64,000 nt of DNA from Apostichopus japonicus (lineage: Eukaryota; Echinodermata; Holothuroidea; Aspidochirotida; Stichopodidae), in the NCBI RefSeq assembly GCF_037975245.1, contig NC_092563.1:29723960-29787959 (forward strand), in the 5' to 3' direction. Under the pieces are notes generated by a model. That model made no database searches. It was given only the letters and a program-made list of their open reading frames with translations, and was not told the DNA's origin. Made by a program: the position numbers and the translations under genes. Below, one piece after another: positions 53,601 to 64,000 of this stretch; positions within the stretch are counted from its first letter, which is position 1; every line of letters starts with the position of its first letter.

Positions 53601-56600
53601 ACAGAAGAAGAGCCATTACCATACATTTTTTAGCAGTGATGCCTTTTTAATCTTAATTGCAACATAGATTGTACTTTACCCTGGGGATCAAGGATCATTT
53701 CAAACAAGCAGTAACCAGTTTGTGGAGCAAGCAGTCTTTTATCTGTATAACGACGATAACAGATGACTGTAGCCATAGAATAAATTTTGACCTTGAATGA
53801 CCTTTGATTTCCACCATGGCAAAGAGAAAGCTGCAGTACTCATTAAGGGGAACCTATTGCACTATACCACCTAAATATGAGCTTCACCACTACTGTACTT
53901 GTTCAGTAAGTGTGTTAACATGTAACGTATCCACAGTTAGGTCAATGTACATCAGACCAAGTAGGTTAACCATTGTCCCAAATTATCCCTAAAAAGTCCT
54001 ACCTAGTGCATGATTTTTTTTTCTTTTTTTGAGGGGGGGGGGGGGTATTTTTTTAATGCTTGGATTTAATGAAGTGGATGAAATTAACTATCGACGGTGT
54101 AAATATCAAGTGGATTCAAATAATGACTTATTAGATTAAATGCATTTTAGAAGTTGGTTAATAAAATGGGTAAATCATGCAAGAACGGGTGACACATAGG
54201 TTGGGATGTACCTTGCTAAAATTTCACCTGTTCTAGCTCAAAAATCTAAATGACAACGGTGGATAAATTTGTAAACTGTGTCATCATACAGTGTTCAAAG
54301 TCATCAGCTCTAATTTCGTGGATACGACATGTTACTTGAAAACTTAGATCTACATGCTTTGGGGACCTTGCAAAAGTGGTTTGCATACAGTAGAGTCCAA
54401 GTTTGGTTTAGGCATGGAATCACACACATCCATGAAAGAAACAGTTGCAAAATTCTGGTAGAAATTTCAATCAGTAAGTCTTGTAACATTCTAGGATAAT
54501 ATAAGACAGAATTCCATCTACAGGTATACCTCAGCATCAAATCAATTTTGTTGTACAAGCATCTATTCAACAATATCATAAAAAAAAAAATAAAAAAAAC
54601 AAATATGCCCTGTTACTAAGGATCTACAAACCTTACAACTGCAAAAAGACAAGGTTACATGTTTATGAGTCTATTAGCCTCTTGACAATCTAAAATTGTC
54701 TTTTTCTTTCTGACAGGTGTTGGTGTAATATACCTTCTAAACATTGCTGGTATGCAGTGTAGCCTCAAAGCAAATAAGTCACTTTCCAATGTAAATTCCA
54801 TACAAAGAATAAATTTCAGAGCTTTGATATTTACTTATCAATTGCTTTATTAGCTGACAATGGCTTGCCACCTGATTGACTCAGACTAATTATACAGACT
54901 TAACAGTAGTTTTGGCATTGAACAGAAATCTCAAGGTCTGCATGGACTACAATGAAGTCTATCACGCAGTTAACTGTACACTATATATATACTTCAGTGA
55001 CCATACTACTGCAATATTTGTACAATATGTCAAGGTTGCTAAAGAGAGCATCCATCATGGTCATATTGTAGTTTCAGTACAACTTTCTAAAAAGTTATTT
55101 CCAGTAGTTTTAAACCTTGGCTGGTTATTCTTAATTTGGTCATGACGCTCTCAAAATCACAACACAGTTTTTTTGGCAAGTCTTGACCTGTTTTGGAAAT
55201 CTGCTTTGTTCATACAGTATTCAAAACTTGGAGATCACCTTGAGTTCCGACCGTTGTTATAGTAAAAAAAAAACATAAAAGGTTGACCAAGACAGCCCTT
55301 TAAAGATGCTTCTGTTTATGTTTAATATTTCACTTTAGAGCATCGGTTTGAATTTGTCAGACATTTTTACAAATATTTGAGTATTTCTTAAAATATGATA
55401 GAAATTATCCAAACCAAGAAATCATTCCATGCTTTTTTGCAATGAACTAATACACAGTTTGTGTGAGTAATTAATAAATTCAATCGTCAATAATTCATTG
55501 GTCAGACACTTTTCATAAAGTAGTAGCATCAAAAAATATGTAAAAGCAAGTTTCAAAATTTCAAAATTATTGACATTAGTAAATGACTAAACAAAACTAA
55601 AGAGTTCCATTGTTATGGGAATAATATATTTATCACTTTCAAAAAGCTGCTGTAAATGCATCCATTTGCAATTTATTGTTGGAACTATTCTGAAGATTAC
55701 ATTTAAAAGATATGAAATTTATCTATGACAATATTTAACAAACTGTCCCCTACACTACAGTTACAAGTTTATTTGTTTTCCTATACGTGTGAAGCATTTA
55801 GATATTAATTACTGTTATTAGTATATATACTGTATCACAGTTGACTTCTTTGAACCGTTCACACGATTTACTAAATTGACTGATTTGGTTCAATGCAATG
55901 TAGCTGAATTAACAGTTTTGAATTCTTTTGCATTTGTTTTCAAGTGGCTGATTAAAACATCCCTGAGGGCAGGAAACCAACAAAGGCCATCAAAGCCATT
56001 GTCCTTAAATGCTTTCCTTAAGTCACCCTTGGGACTTTATAGAACAGACATAACTACCAATCCTAGGTCTTCCTGCAAAAAGGGAAGCATTGACTATAAT
56101 CCAATTAGATAACAACACCATTGTCTATTTGTCTACAAGATAACAAACAATGTTGTCTGTTGAAACAAAAACTTATGTCGTTCTGCTACCTTCGTAACTC
56201 AGATACTGAAATTTCAAGTCGTTAAAATTCTGAATTGTATTGCTACGATTTCAAACTAATACGATGAAGTACAGCTATTCTTTGAATCTCCTAACACAGA
56301 CTTGTGAGCACTTCTCAAAATTGCATGCTTAGCAACCAGGCTAATTTTTGTTTTGTTTCTGTTAAGCTGCATTTTGAGTTATATTTAACAAAATCTTATA
56401 GTAACTTGAAGGTTAAGGATAGCTTAAAGGGATTGAAGAGTGACGCACTGTTGCCGGTAATCTGACCTAGATCGAATGAGGTGTAACAAAAGTGTTAGAC
56501 ACCACCATCGATCCCAGAAAATACACACACAGCTTGCTACCGTCGGTAATTAGACACTAGTGTACAGTCAATACATACAACTACGGTCAATACCCGCAAC

Positions 56601-59600
56601 ACAGTGTTCATAGCAGCGATGGACATATCAGGTCTTGATAAAAGATAATAAGGTATCACGTTTCATTACTGTCTGCATTTTGTAGCGACAAGAAGAAAAC
56701 TTCACTTGCAAGAAACGGAAAGTTTCACTTTTTCAGAGCGCGGCACACGGTTTGGGGCTAGTCTTCAATGCCTTTAAAGAAAACTGATAAACAAAATCTG
56801 TGACTTAGTCCATTGGTATCAAAACAGGAATGCTGAAGTCACGAATAATGGTTGGCTTATTTGGAGAAAAAAATTGCACTTAATTTTTTCGGGAAACACA
56901 TTTCTGTATCAGTTTACACTCTACTAAGTTGGCAACTTAATGGTAATAACTACATAGATCTATTCGTTTAAATTAAAGAGCTTCTAATTCTCTGGGAACA
57001 TGGCAAATTTCTAAGGATTTAGCTGGTTGTCCCTCAGACAACCAGGTCCAGTCCGAACAGCAATAAAAATGTAGCAAAATAACAACGAACGACCAATATG
57101 TACACTGTAGGAGAGATGTGTGGGTTATGTGAAGAAAACACCTGCTTTTTGGGCCAGTAAAACTCCCACTCGAGTGGATCATAGGCCTATGACATTCTCT
57201 TTTGTGTGCTTTATTTCAGTTTCTCTATATATTGATGGAGGGTGACACCAATATATTATTTTACCTATTTGGTGGTAGGTATAGTTACAGTGCAATCTGA
57301 ATTCAATGTTAACCACTGTAGAACGTTCTGAAATCCCCAAAGGATGTATAAAAGGTAAAAATCCAAAGTATCCGGGCTATTTCAGTAAGATTTGCTATCC
57401 ACTACAAAAACGCATGTGTAGACACTTTGGATGGTAGAAAGAGAAGGGAGGGCAACGACCGGAGGAGCCAGTCATTGAGGGTGCACAGTGTTAAAAGAAT
57501 ACCAGGGCATACTAGACACGGTAGAATGAGGTGCTAAGGTTGTGAGGAGACAGGTAAGCGAGGAGCGAAGTAAATTCTCTATATATTGACGGAGGGTGAC
57601 ACCAAGATATCATTTTACCTATTTGGAGGTATGTATAGTCACAGTGCAATCTGAATTCAATGTAAACCACTAGTAGTCCACAGGAGCATCACCCAAGCAT
57701 GACTTTGGTTCTCAGAACAGAAATTTGGTTGTCTCGGACTAACTGATGAAAATTTTATCCTAAGGGAACATCACATGGTTTCATGAAGTTAACAAACTGT
57801 TTTGATTTAATGAAATATGATGCTCACAGTACTACTTAACTCACCAGAAAACTGAGAGGAAGTTTTTGCGCAAACTACCCCAGCATCTTCTGGGTGGAAG
57901 CAGTTACTTGATCGCAGGCCTGCATGTTGGCATTCTGCCAAGTTTTCCTCTAAACCATGACATTTCACATCGTCCATTAGGATGGTGCCCGTTCCTGGGC
58001 CAAACGATGCCACGCTGGTGGCCTCCAGGGCGTAAGGATACCCGAGCTGACGGCAAACCACGTAGGCATCATGGATGTCCCAGTAGTCATCACATACTGT
58101 GCCCCACTCTTCACCATGGAAAGCTTCCACTCGTCCTTCATTGGGCCCACTGCCTCCAACTAGACGTAGACTCACAAAGTTTTCTGTAGGTAAAGAACGA
58201 TTCGTTTGGAGGCTCTGATACGTTGTAACAGAAAATATAATAATCATAATGATAATAATAATAAGCAAATATTTATAGAGCGCTTTATGCAAAGGCCTCA
58301 AAGCGCTTAAACAAGTACACAATATGCAAGTCAAATCACTGTAAATTTTGGAATAATATAAATGTATAGCCATTTCAAGAGGAATTTGAATGCCCCAAGG
58401 AAGGGCTCCGAGCAATAGGCAGGGCCTCAGGCCAAATCTGGACCATGTAAGATATCAACCCGGCCTGTGAAAAGCATCAGTCCAGAAACTTGGACGAATC
58501 ATGTATACAGAGACCATAGGCATGATTACCCTACCCAGAACTAACATCCACATTGCTCAATCTAGGTACAGTACAAGCTAAGAACCTTGGATTCTGTCTG
58601 GTCCTTGGTCTCTACCAATGATTTTTTCTGGCCTTATGATACAATAAATTGAGATCCCTTTCTGCAAAGAAACTGGTGAAAAATTCACTTCACTAGTGCT
58701 AGCAATACTTCAATGTTTGATTACCATTTTAATACTCCTTAATTCAAACTATTTGTACTGTTCTCATGCACTTATTTGTTCAACATTTCTGAACTTTCTT
58801 TGTTCAGATGTGAGCATACAGATTTTCATCGTCATCTTCAACAAAAGTATGTATTGTATTTGTATGTATTGTATTTGTATGTATTTGTATTTGTATGTAA
58901 AAGTAGAAATATTACTCTGAAGAAAATGTATTTTTTGGTTCAAAGTTCCTGCTCTTTTAAAGTACCTTGCTTCTTTTTTTGGGGCGGGGAGGGGGGGGTG
59001 TGGGTTCTTTTTCATTCTTTGTGACAGAGGTTAAAGGGAGTTTTTTTTTTAAAGTGATACAAGTTTATTTATCTGGCTTGACCTGCAGAAACATTGATTT
59101 TTAAGACAAACGTCTGAGTCCTGCCATAGTTAATCTTGTATCCTCTCTCAACACCCATATCACTTCCTCATTTCTATTAACCTTATCTATTTGTTTATTG
59201 TACTCACCATATAGTTGTTCTGAATTCCAACAATTGACCACCAAGTCGGTGTAATGACTGCAATCATTATTTAAGGTATCTAAGCTGAAAACACAAGAAC
59301 TAAGGCTATTCGACGAAGAAGAATCACAGACAAAAGATCCAGGCAAGATAGGATCTGTCGATGCTACGTTACGAATGTACGACTCTACAGATAATCCTCT
59401 TTGAAAGCCCATCTCATGGCAAACCACATCGGCAGTGACTGTTTGGTTTACGTTGTATTTGCATATAGTATACCAAGTTCCATTTGTGAAAATTTGAGGC
59501 CTTCCTTCCCATGGATGGATGCCACCTGTTAGTTTTAATTTGTAACCTGGAATAAAAAATTAAAAAATAATTAAAAAATTCAAATCAAATGCAAAACGCT

Positions 59601-60030
59601 AAGGAACAAACTAGAAATTAAGACCTCAAGTGTTCAAATTTGAGAACCCATCTGATATAGCTAGGGGCAATCAGCTCTGTAGTGTGAACAATGGCGTACT
59701 CATGATCCTACCCAGCAATTGTGATCACCACCTCTCATGATAGAGATTAAATTTAACACATACTCCACAGGTCACTGATTAATACTTTCTGCCCCACCCC
59801 CCCCCCCAAACACACACACAAAACTCCCCCAGCTGTTTTCATGTAGCAGCAAAATCATAACATTTGGTAAGAGCAGAAAACAAACTTTACTCACCTGTCA
59901 ACTTTATTGATTTGGATTTATTGCACAACAAAAGATGAACGGTCCAAGTAAGAACCAGTCTGAGGGGCAAATTACCCCAAAAACAACCCCTCTTGGTCAC
60001 TGTGGATGATGACATCTTGGTGAACTTCAT
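50208..60030 (-). CDS. Four-SRCR-domain type I membrane receptor with PPxY tail (six-exon model)
   Basis: Predicted 650-residue cell-surface protein. Coding exons on the minus strand are 60030-59895, 59546-59208, 58183-57845, 52217-51858, 51599-51228 and 50614-50208. Every intron is phase 1, has GT/AG ends and keeps the frame (1953 bases in total). Order: signal peptide (hydrophobic 25-36), SRCR domains at about 46-158, 159-271, 272-391 and 392-505, transmembrane helix at about 520-547, CCC at the membrane face, then a cytoplasmic tail with PPAY (606-609) and PPPY (642-645 region) WW-binding motifs. SRCR proteins act in ligand and microbe binding or adhesion; PPxY tails recruit Nedd4-type ubiquitin ligases. 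The ligand is unknown. The alternative donor at 51222 would add two residues. Exon chaining is my inference from phases and sites; further exons in the 5.6-kb intron or upstream of the window are possible. Confidence 0.75.
50900..51125 (-). pseudogene. LINE C-terminal scrap in the last intron
   Basis: On the minus strand the frame includes [17 protein letters not shown], then [12 protein letters not shown], matching the conserved end of CR1/L2-type LINE ORF2 (ALWNSLP...FKSLLKTHLF). It lies wholly within the intron 50615-51227, on the same strand as the host gene. Confidence 0.7.
51228..51599 (-). CDS. SRCR receptor exon 5: SRCR domain 4 (canonical)
   Basis: The acceptor is CTTCCAACCAG. It contains [76 protein letters not shown], then a short stalk [11 protein letters not shown]. 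Two phase 1 donors are possible: G|GTCAAG (exon end 51228) or G|GTTTGT (51222). Confidence 0.92.
51858..52217 (-). CDS. SRCR receptor exon 4: SRCR domain 3 (divergent)
   Basis: A 360-base exon with a CTTCTTTCAG acceptor and a GTAACT donor. It contains [58 protein letters not shown] and ALCCGEP. Extra cysteines near both ends go beyond the usual six. Confidence 0.85.
52325..52565. repeat. Tandem duplication, 123-bp period, in intron
   Basis: ACACTTAGAACTGATCCGAG at 52325 recurs with one change at 52448. Both copies continue through GACCTGGCTC, CCACAGATT, TCCGCTTCACAG/CTGCTTCACAG and GAGAAATG.CACAGGTTAT. Confidence 0.9.
52570..56421. other. Large intron of the SRCR receptor gene
   Basis: No further SRCR exon is visible on the minus strand. 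Poly(G) near 54035 and A-rich tracts near 54580 are the only marked features. Confidence 0.55.
56422..56777 (+). mobile_element. MITE-like repeat, copy B
   Basis: The left end CTTAAAGGGATTGAAGAGT and the right end (read inverted) CTTTAAAGGCATTGAAGACT form imperfect terminal inverted repeats. The body matches the reverse complement of 24130-24487. The TTTAAAGGNATTG ends resemble those of the larger element at 12101. It lies inside an intron. Confidence 0.82.
57222..57670. repeat. Two direct copies of a roughly 100-bp repeat in intron
   Basis: CTCTATATATTGATGGAGGG at about 57225 recurs as CTCTATATATTGACGGAGGG at about 57576. Both run through GTGACACCAA, TTTTACCTATTTGG and ACAGTGCAATCTGAATTCAA, with about 250 unrelated bases between them. 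Confidence 0.88.
57845..58183 (-). CDS. SRCR receptor exon 3: SRCR domain 2 (canonical)
   Basis: A 339-base exon with a TACCTACAG acceptor and a GTGAGT donor. It contains [73 protein letters not shown]. This is a textbook group A (six-cysteine) SRCR domain. Confidence 0.93.
58228..58320 (-). mobile_element. CR1/L2-type LINE 3' tail in intron
   Basis: On the minus strand AAGCGCTTTGAGGCC, then AAAGCGCTCTATAAATA, then an ATT/ATC-rich trinucleotide tail. This is the typical 3' terminus of CR1/L2-like LINEs and their SINEs. Confidence 0.65.
59208..59546 (-). CDS. SRCR receptor exon 2: SRCR domain 1 (divergent)
   Basis: One domain in one 339-base exon, with a TTATTCCAG acceptor and a GTGAGT donor. 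It reads [56 protein letters not shown] and VVNCW. Six cysteines are at SRCR spacing, but the loop between Cys3 and Cys5 is unusual. Confidence 0.8.
59895..60030 (-). CDS. SRCR receptor exon 1: signal peptide
   Basis: It opens [13 protein letters not shown] and continues through a basic stretch ending LPLR into [12 protein letters not shown], then NKSKSIKLT. It closes with a strong donor (CAG|GTGAGT) in phase 1. ATG 60028-60030 has A at -3 and is the first in this frame after a stop; 60015 is an alternative start. A good polypyrimidine tract with CAG ends at 60161, so a non-coding 5' exon probably lies upstream. A 17-codon upstream ORF lies in this putative leader. Confidence 0.6.
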
Positions 60031-60179
60031 CTTTTTCAAACCCCTTGTTCCAATTTATCTCTGAATTAGCAGCGCAAATGTCCCAAGCGACATTGGCATG
60101 GACTTCATTTTTCACTCTTATCGCCTTTATAGCAATTGATAAATTTCTGTATAAACCAAACTGTTGAAAGAAGAACAAG

Positions 60180-63100
60180 AAAAAAGAGAATTTACCAAAA
60201 GAGATGACATTAAAGCAGCATTCCTCAATTTGAGTTGATCAGGTACACACACATATAACTACTGTTAGCTGGTAACCAGAAAACTAAGGAGGCTTTTGTG
60301 ATTCCTTGCCACACTTTTGCATGCAGGGTTTGGTTGCTATATAGAAACTTTTATCCTCTGGAAATGAACTAGAAACCAGCATTAAAGAAGTCAGTTTCTA
60401 AAGGCAATACATTACTGCCACATTATGAGGTGAAAGTTTTATCAGGGAGAGAGAGAGAGCTAGTGGAAGCTCCCTTGTTTTATCCGCAATCTAATTAATT
60501 CATATCAATTAACTCAAGTGGGTGCACAATCAGTGTGGCACTGCCATGGGCCATTTAAACTCATCACCTCTCTGACCTCTGGACATACGTAGTACAGTGT
60601 ACCGTAAATCACCTCTTAAAAAGTGCAATTGTCACATTTTTACCTGAAGGGACCTAGCAGTACTTAGTATTAACGGCACAGTAGGTTAATAAACTATGTT
60701 TTAATGTACTAGAATCTTTCCAAAGTTTTTTAGTAAATTATATCAGATTTAAGGTTTAAACCTTACAAATTTAATAGACATTGTACCAACACACAACTGA
60801 ATTAAGTATACTCCAGCAAGTAGAATTTAGACTCTTGCATTCTTTAAGATGGATCCACATATGATATTCATTTCAAGTTTTTCTCTTGTGGCTTTTCATA
60901 CTGTGACCTCTACTAAGCTTAAATGACTTTTGATCTCCAAATACCAAGTATGAAGTTCATTCAAGATTTATTTTTGGGTTTATTGTAAGGTTTTCAGACT
61001 TTGACCTCTGGTACCAAAAGACCTTAGACCTCTGTAGAAAACTATTGGGTTGTTGTACTCAATAAGTGGATCCGTATTTTGAGTTTGACTACATACACGT
61101 TTACTTTGGATTTACCTTGTTTACAAGGTTTTTAGAACATGATCTTTGTTGGTCTCAAATGCCCTTGAACTCTGCAGGGAATATATCCTTCCTCTAAGCT
61201 ATATGGTGCTGCCACTTACCAAATAAGAAGTTCACCCACCATAAGGATTTTGAGTTATGTGTACAAGCCAAGGTGTCACACACATGCAAGTACCATCACA
61301 AAGATTCTTTTTGCCTTTGGTAAGGTAAAATATTAATTTTACAGTCCAAATACAATTTTAAGAGAGGTTGAGTACGAGATGTGGGCTTAAATTTCACAGC
61401 TACACTGAAGGAGTACAGACAGGAACTGACATTCACCTGATACTGACTGTATTCACAGCTTTGACAATAATGTACTTATGGATTGCATTGTGATCGATAG
61501 ATCAGTTCAACGCAATAAATGTATCACAGCCTCATTAAAGTACATTTGTGCTAGGAAGTGGATATCCCCAATACCTGTATGTCAGAAACACCAATGCACT
61601 ATACATGGATGAAAATCATCAACCAAATGTGACTGGTTCAAAACAAACTGTAACTAAAAACAGACAAGAACTGGTAAATCTGATAAATAAATTAGTGTGG
61701 TACTGTGTATTGCACAAAACCAGATTTGTAGTAAGTTGATTCATAGTCTTACTAATATTCTAACATTGCTATGTACATTTACTTCTCACACTCATGCTGT
61801 TGTTTTTACTTTGTATTTGCTCTTTTTTGTTCGTTTAAAATTGTTTACAGTTTTGTTGCTAAATCCTCAGTTACATATACTGTAAGGATGGTTCTTACAA
61901 TTGGTGTTCCATGAGTGAGACATGAAGATAGAAAAACAACAAACAGATGTGATATGTTTCATGTCTGTGGGCAACCATCCACTTGGCATCATCTACTCAA
62001 ACCCTTCCTCACTCATACATCTCCCCTCTAATCTCCCCCATCGCAACAAACACAATTTACAACAAGATTCTTCCGGTACTAGAATCTTTCCAGCATTTTG
62101 ATAAATGACAAATTTAATGCAATATTGCCTTTGGTCGCTTCTCGGTTATTATTTGTTTTTCTGTTTTCGTTTAAACTTGAAACAGATCAAAAGTTTCCCC
62201 TGCGCAAATAAATAAATCATGGTTGTACCAGATTTGCTTTAAACACAAACTTCTACTGTATAAAGACCTTTTTTGAAATCCAAAAGGTGAACCGTATTAA
62301 GTGGATCAACATATGCAATTATGCATATTGATCAATATTTAAGGTGGTTCAGTTGCTCGTAATCTCTTACTACCACTTTGAATACCTGAATAATTGACCT
62401 CTATTCAACCTGAATTCCAAATTCTTCCTTTAGTTTTCAGTTCTTTTTTGTCTTTCTTGTGTCAAAGAACAATCTTTGAAACTCTTATCTGAAGAAGACG
62501 GCCTTCTTTGTATACTTTAGTTTTTTTTTTCTAGGGATGATGTACTGTAAGTAATCTGTAAAGCTATCTGAAACAACTACACAAGGTTACATTACTTAAT
62601 GATGCCTCTTACAGAAACAGCATTCCATCTTCTTTAAATCCGTGGAGTAAACTGGCTACTTATGATTTGACTTTGATAAGGACTCAAACTATCATCTCCA
62701 ATGATGAATATCCTAAGATTAATTGAGAAAGCTTTCTACAACTAAGTCGTGACTTAAACGGAAATAGCCATTAAATGTGTCCCTACTAAATCCCTTTCTT
62801 TTAGTTGTAAATTTCTACATGGACTTACAGTGAATAATCTCATGGCCAGAATTAAAGACCTTTCTTGCCACGAAAGCAATCACAGGGACTTGTATAAATC
62901 CCTGTAGATGCAAATCATGCAACACTTAGGAGTTAAATAGCCAAAAAGTATTATTCTGAGAAAAATTCAGTATCCCAGATTCCAAACGGGCATGGTAATG
63001 AAATCTCTGATGTAATTAAATGGTATGCGGAACTTCATTGTCTTCCCTGAAGTTCCATAATCTCTTCAGGCTGCGAATCCTTGAAGCCATTATCCTTCAA

Positions 63101-63469
63101 CTTGAGGTACAGCAGCACTGGTTTTAAAATCATACAGGTGTCACACTGTTACATTAATGATGACAAATTGGCCTGTCCAATAATCAGTATCACAAATTTG
63201 TTCAATGTTAAAGTCACGACTCTTAAAGGTAACAGTTATTACAAAACTTCTGCAGCTAGTGGGTAGATTTTCCAGTTGGATCTTGAGAATTGATGGTATT
63301 TTCAGTAAGTCAGTCGAATAGTAAACATGTAGCTTGGACTTCATTGCACAGTTCACATTGAATCTGATTAGTTGAGGAAAGTAATCAATTCGGTAAAGAA
63401 TTACACCACAAATAATGACACAAGATAAGGTGGGGGTATGTGGTACAAGTCATGAAATGCAATTTACAT
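60180..63469. other. No gene recognised
   Basis: Region upstream of the receptor gene. It has a short GA repeat near 60450 and no coding signal. A promoter and a non-coding first exon are expected here but cannot be placed. Confidence 0.5.
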
Positions 63470-63766
63470 CCAGGGATGTGCCCACGCTGGGCGGCACCAC
63501 CCAGCACTAAAAATTACCGCCCAGCACTGTCTTAAAAATCGTGAATCCTGCCCAGCACGATTTTCATCTAAAATCCTGACATACCTAACAATATATTTCA
63601 CTAAAACAAAATTAAAAAATGAAAATTGTTAGCAAAACTAGTGTATGTGCTTAAAAAGCTACACAAGTGCCAGCATTTGGCATCTGAGCACCTTCAAAAA
63701 TCGAAAAATTTCTCCCTCAGGCGATCGGTATACCTGGCACTCAGGAAATCCTGGGCACATCCCTGG
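63470..63766. mobile_element. hAT-like MITE, about 297 bp
   Basis: CCAGGGATGTGCCCA at the left and TGGGCACATCCCTGG at the right are exact 15-bp inverted repeats. ACAT borders both sides, but a clean 8-bp duplication is not seen. Subterminal CCCAGCAC words are repeated four times in the left part. No open frame is present. Confidence 0.75.
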
Positions 63767-64000
63767 ACATCCCATACATTATTACCATCTAACTTACAAT
63801 AATTATTGTATGAAATTATGCAGGCAAGATCTATTAAAATATAAGCCAAAGTTTGGCTTGAGCAATTGGGTGGAATGTCTATTGTCTGAGAATTAATTTC
63901 CAATTCATTCCATCATGCAAGCCGTATTTTACATAATTGCAAAGACTTCAGTAGCTTGTAAACAGTACTTTTCTCTCGTGTATTTTGAGACAATATACGA
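63767..64000. other. No gene recognised
   Basis: Nothing seen. Confidence 0.5.

Noticed and set aside
54310-54579. 89-residue minus-strand frame inside the receptor intron
   Set aside because: No SRCR cysteine or GRVEV/CRQLG pattern and no matching splice sites; likely chance.
59972-60178. 68-residue minus-strand frame (FGLYRNLSIAIKA...) as an SRCR exon
   Set aside because: It lacks SRCR cysteine spacing and ends in a stop without a phase-compatible donor. The overlapping frame starting at 60030 gives a signal peptide and a strong phase 1 donor instead.

Overview
This is a stretch of animal nuclear genome. It is AT-rich and gene-poor, has split genes with GT/AG introns, and is full of interspersed repeats (CR1/L2-type LINE fragments, tRNA-derived SINEs, hAT-like and other inverted-repeat elements, satellites, long TA tracts). 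A BBS10 chaperonin-like gene, a multi-SRCR membrane receptor and intronless rhodopsin-like receptors point to an invertebrate, most likely a deuterostome such as an echinoderm. That placement is inference; nothing in the window fixes the species.

Layout. 1-20.6 kb has no recognisable gene. It holds a large AT-rich palindrome (5.4 kb), a 166-bp satellite split by a LINE insertion whose 3' side runs into a 400-bp tetranucleotide microsatellite (7.0-9.8 kb), an inverted-repeat element with an internal tandem duplication (12.1-13.4 kb), and a 4.1-kb array of a 47-bp satellite (14.6-18.7 kb). 20.6-35.3 kb carries two intronless class A GPCR paralogues on the + strand (20658-21704 and 34278-35330). 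Between them lie SINEs, a 1.2-kb hAT element with near-perfect 8-bp target duplications, a dead LINE, long TA blocks, and a stretch that looks like the 3' end of a further receptor copy. 35.9-37.5 kb is a second hAT-like element with perfect 8-bp target duplications; a LINE 3' end follows.

43.0-45.8 kb is BBS10 (+ strand): one short 5' exon plus one large exon. 50.2-60.0 kb is a minus-strand gene for a type I membrane protein. I assembled it from six exons, all joined by phase 1 introns: signal peptide, four SRCR domains, one transmembrane helix, and a tail with two PPxY motifs. BBS10 and the receptor gene converge, with a hairpin array (47-bp period) and a 90-bp minisatellite between them. 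60.2-64 kb shows no gene apart from a short hAT-like MITE.

The genes do not form a pathway: BBS10 acts in ciliary chaperonin assembly, the GPCRs in signalling, and the SRCR receptor probably in recognition or adhesion. The observations most worth checking are a tRNA-type SINE carrying a hammerhead-ribozyme-like core 9 nt after its B box (32.05-32.15 kb), the GPCR 3'-end copies, the receptor gene model, and the 48.4-kb hairpin array.
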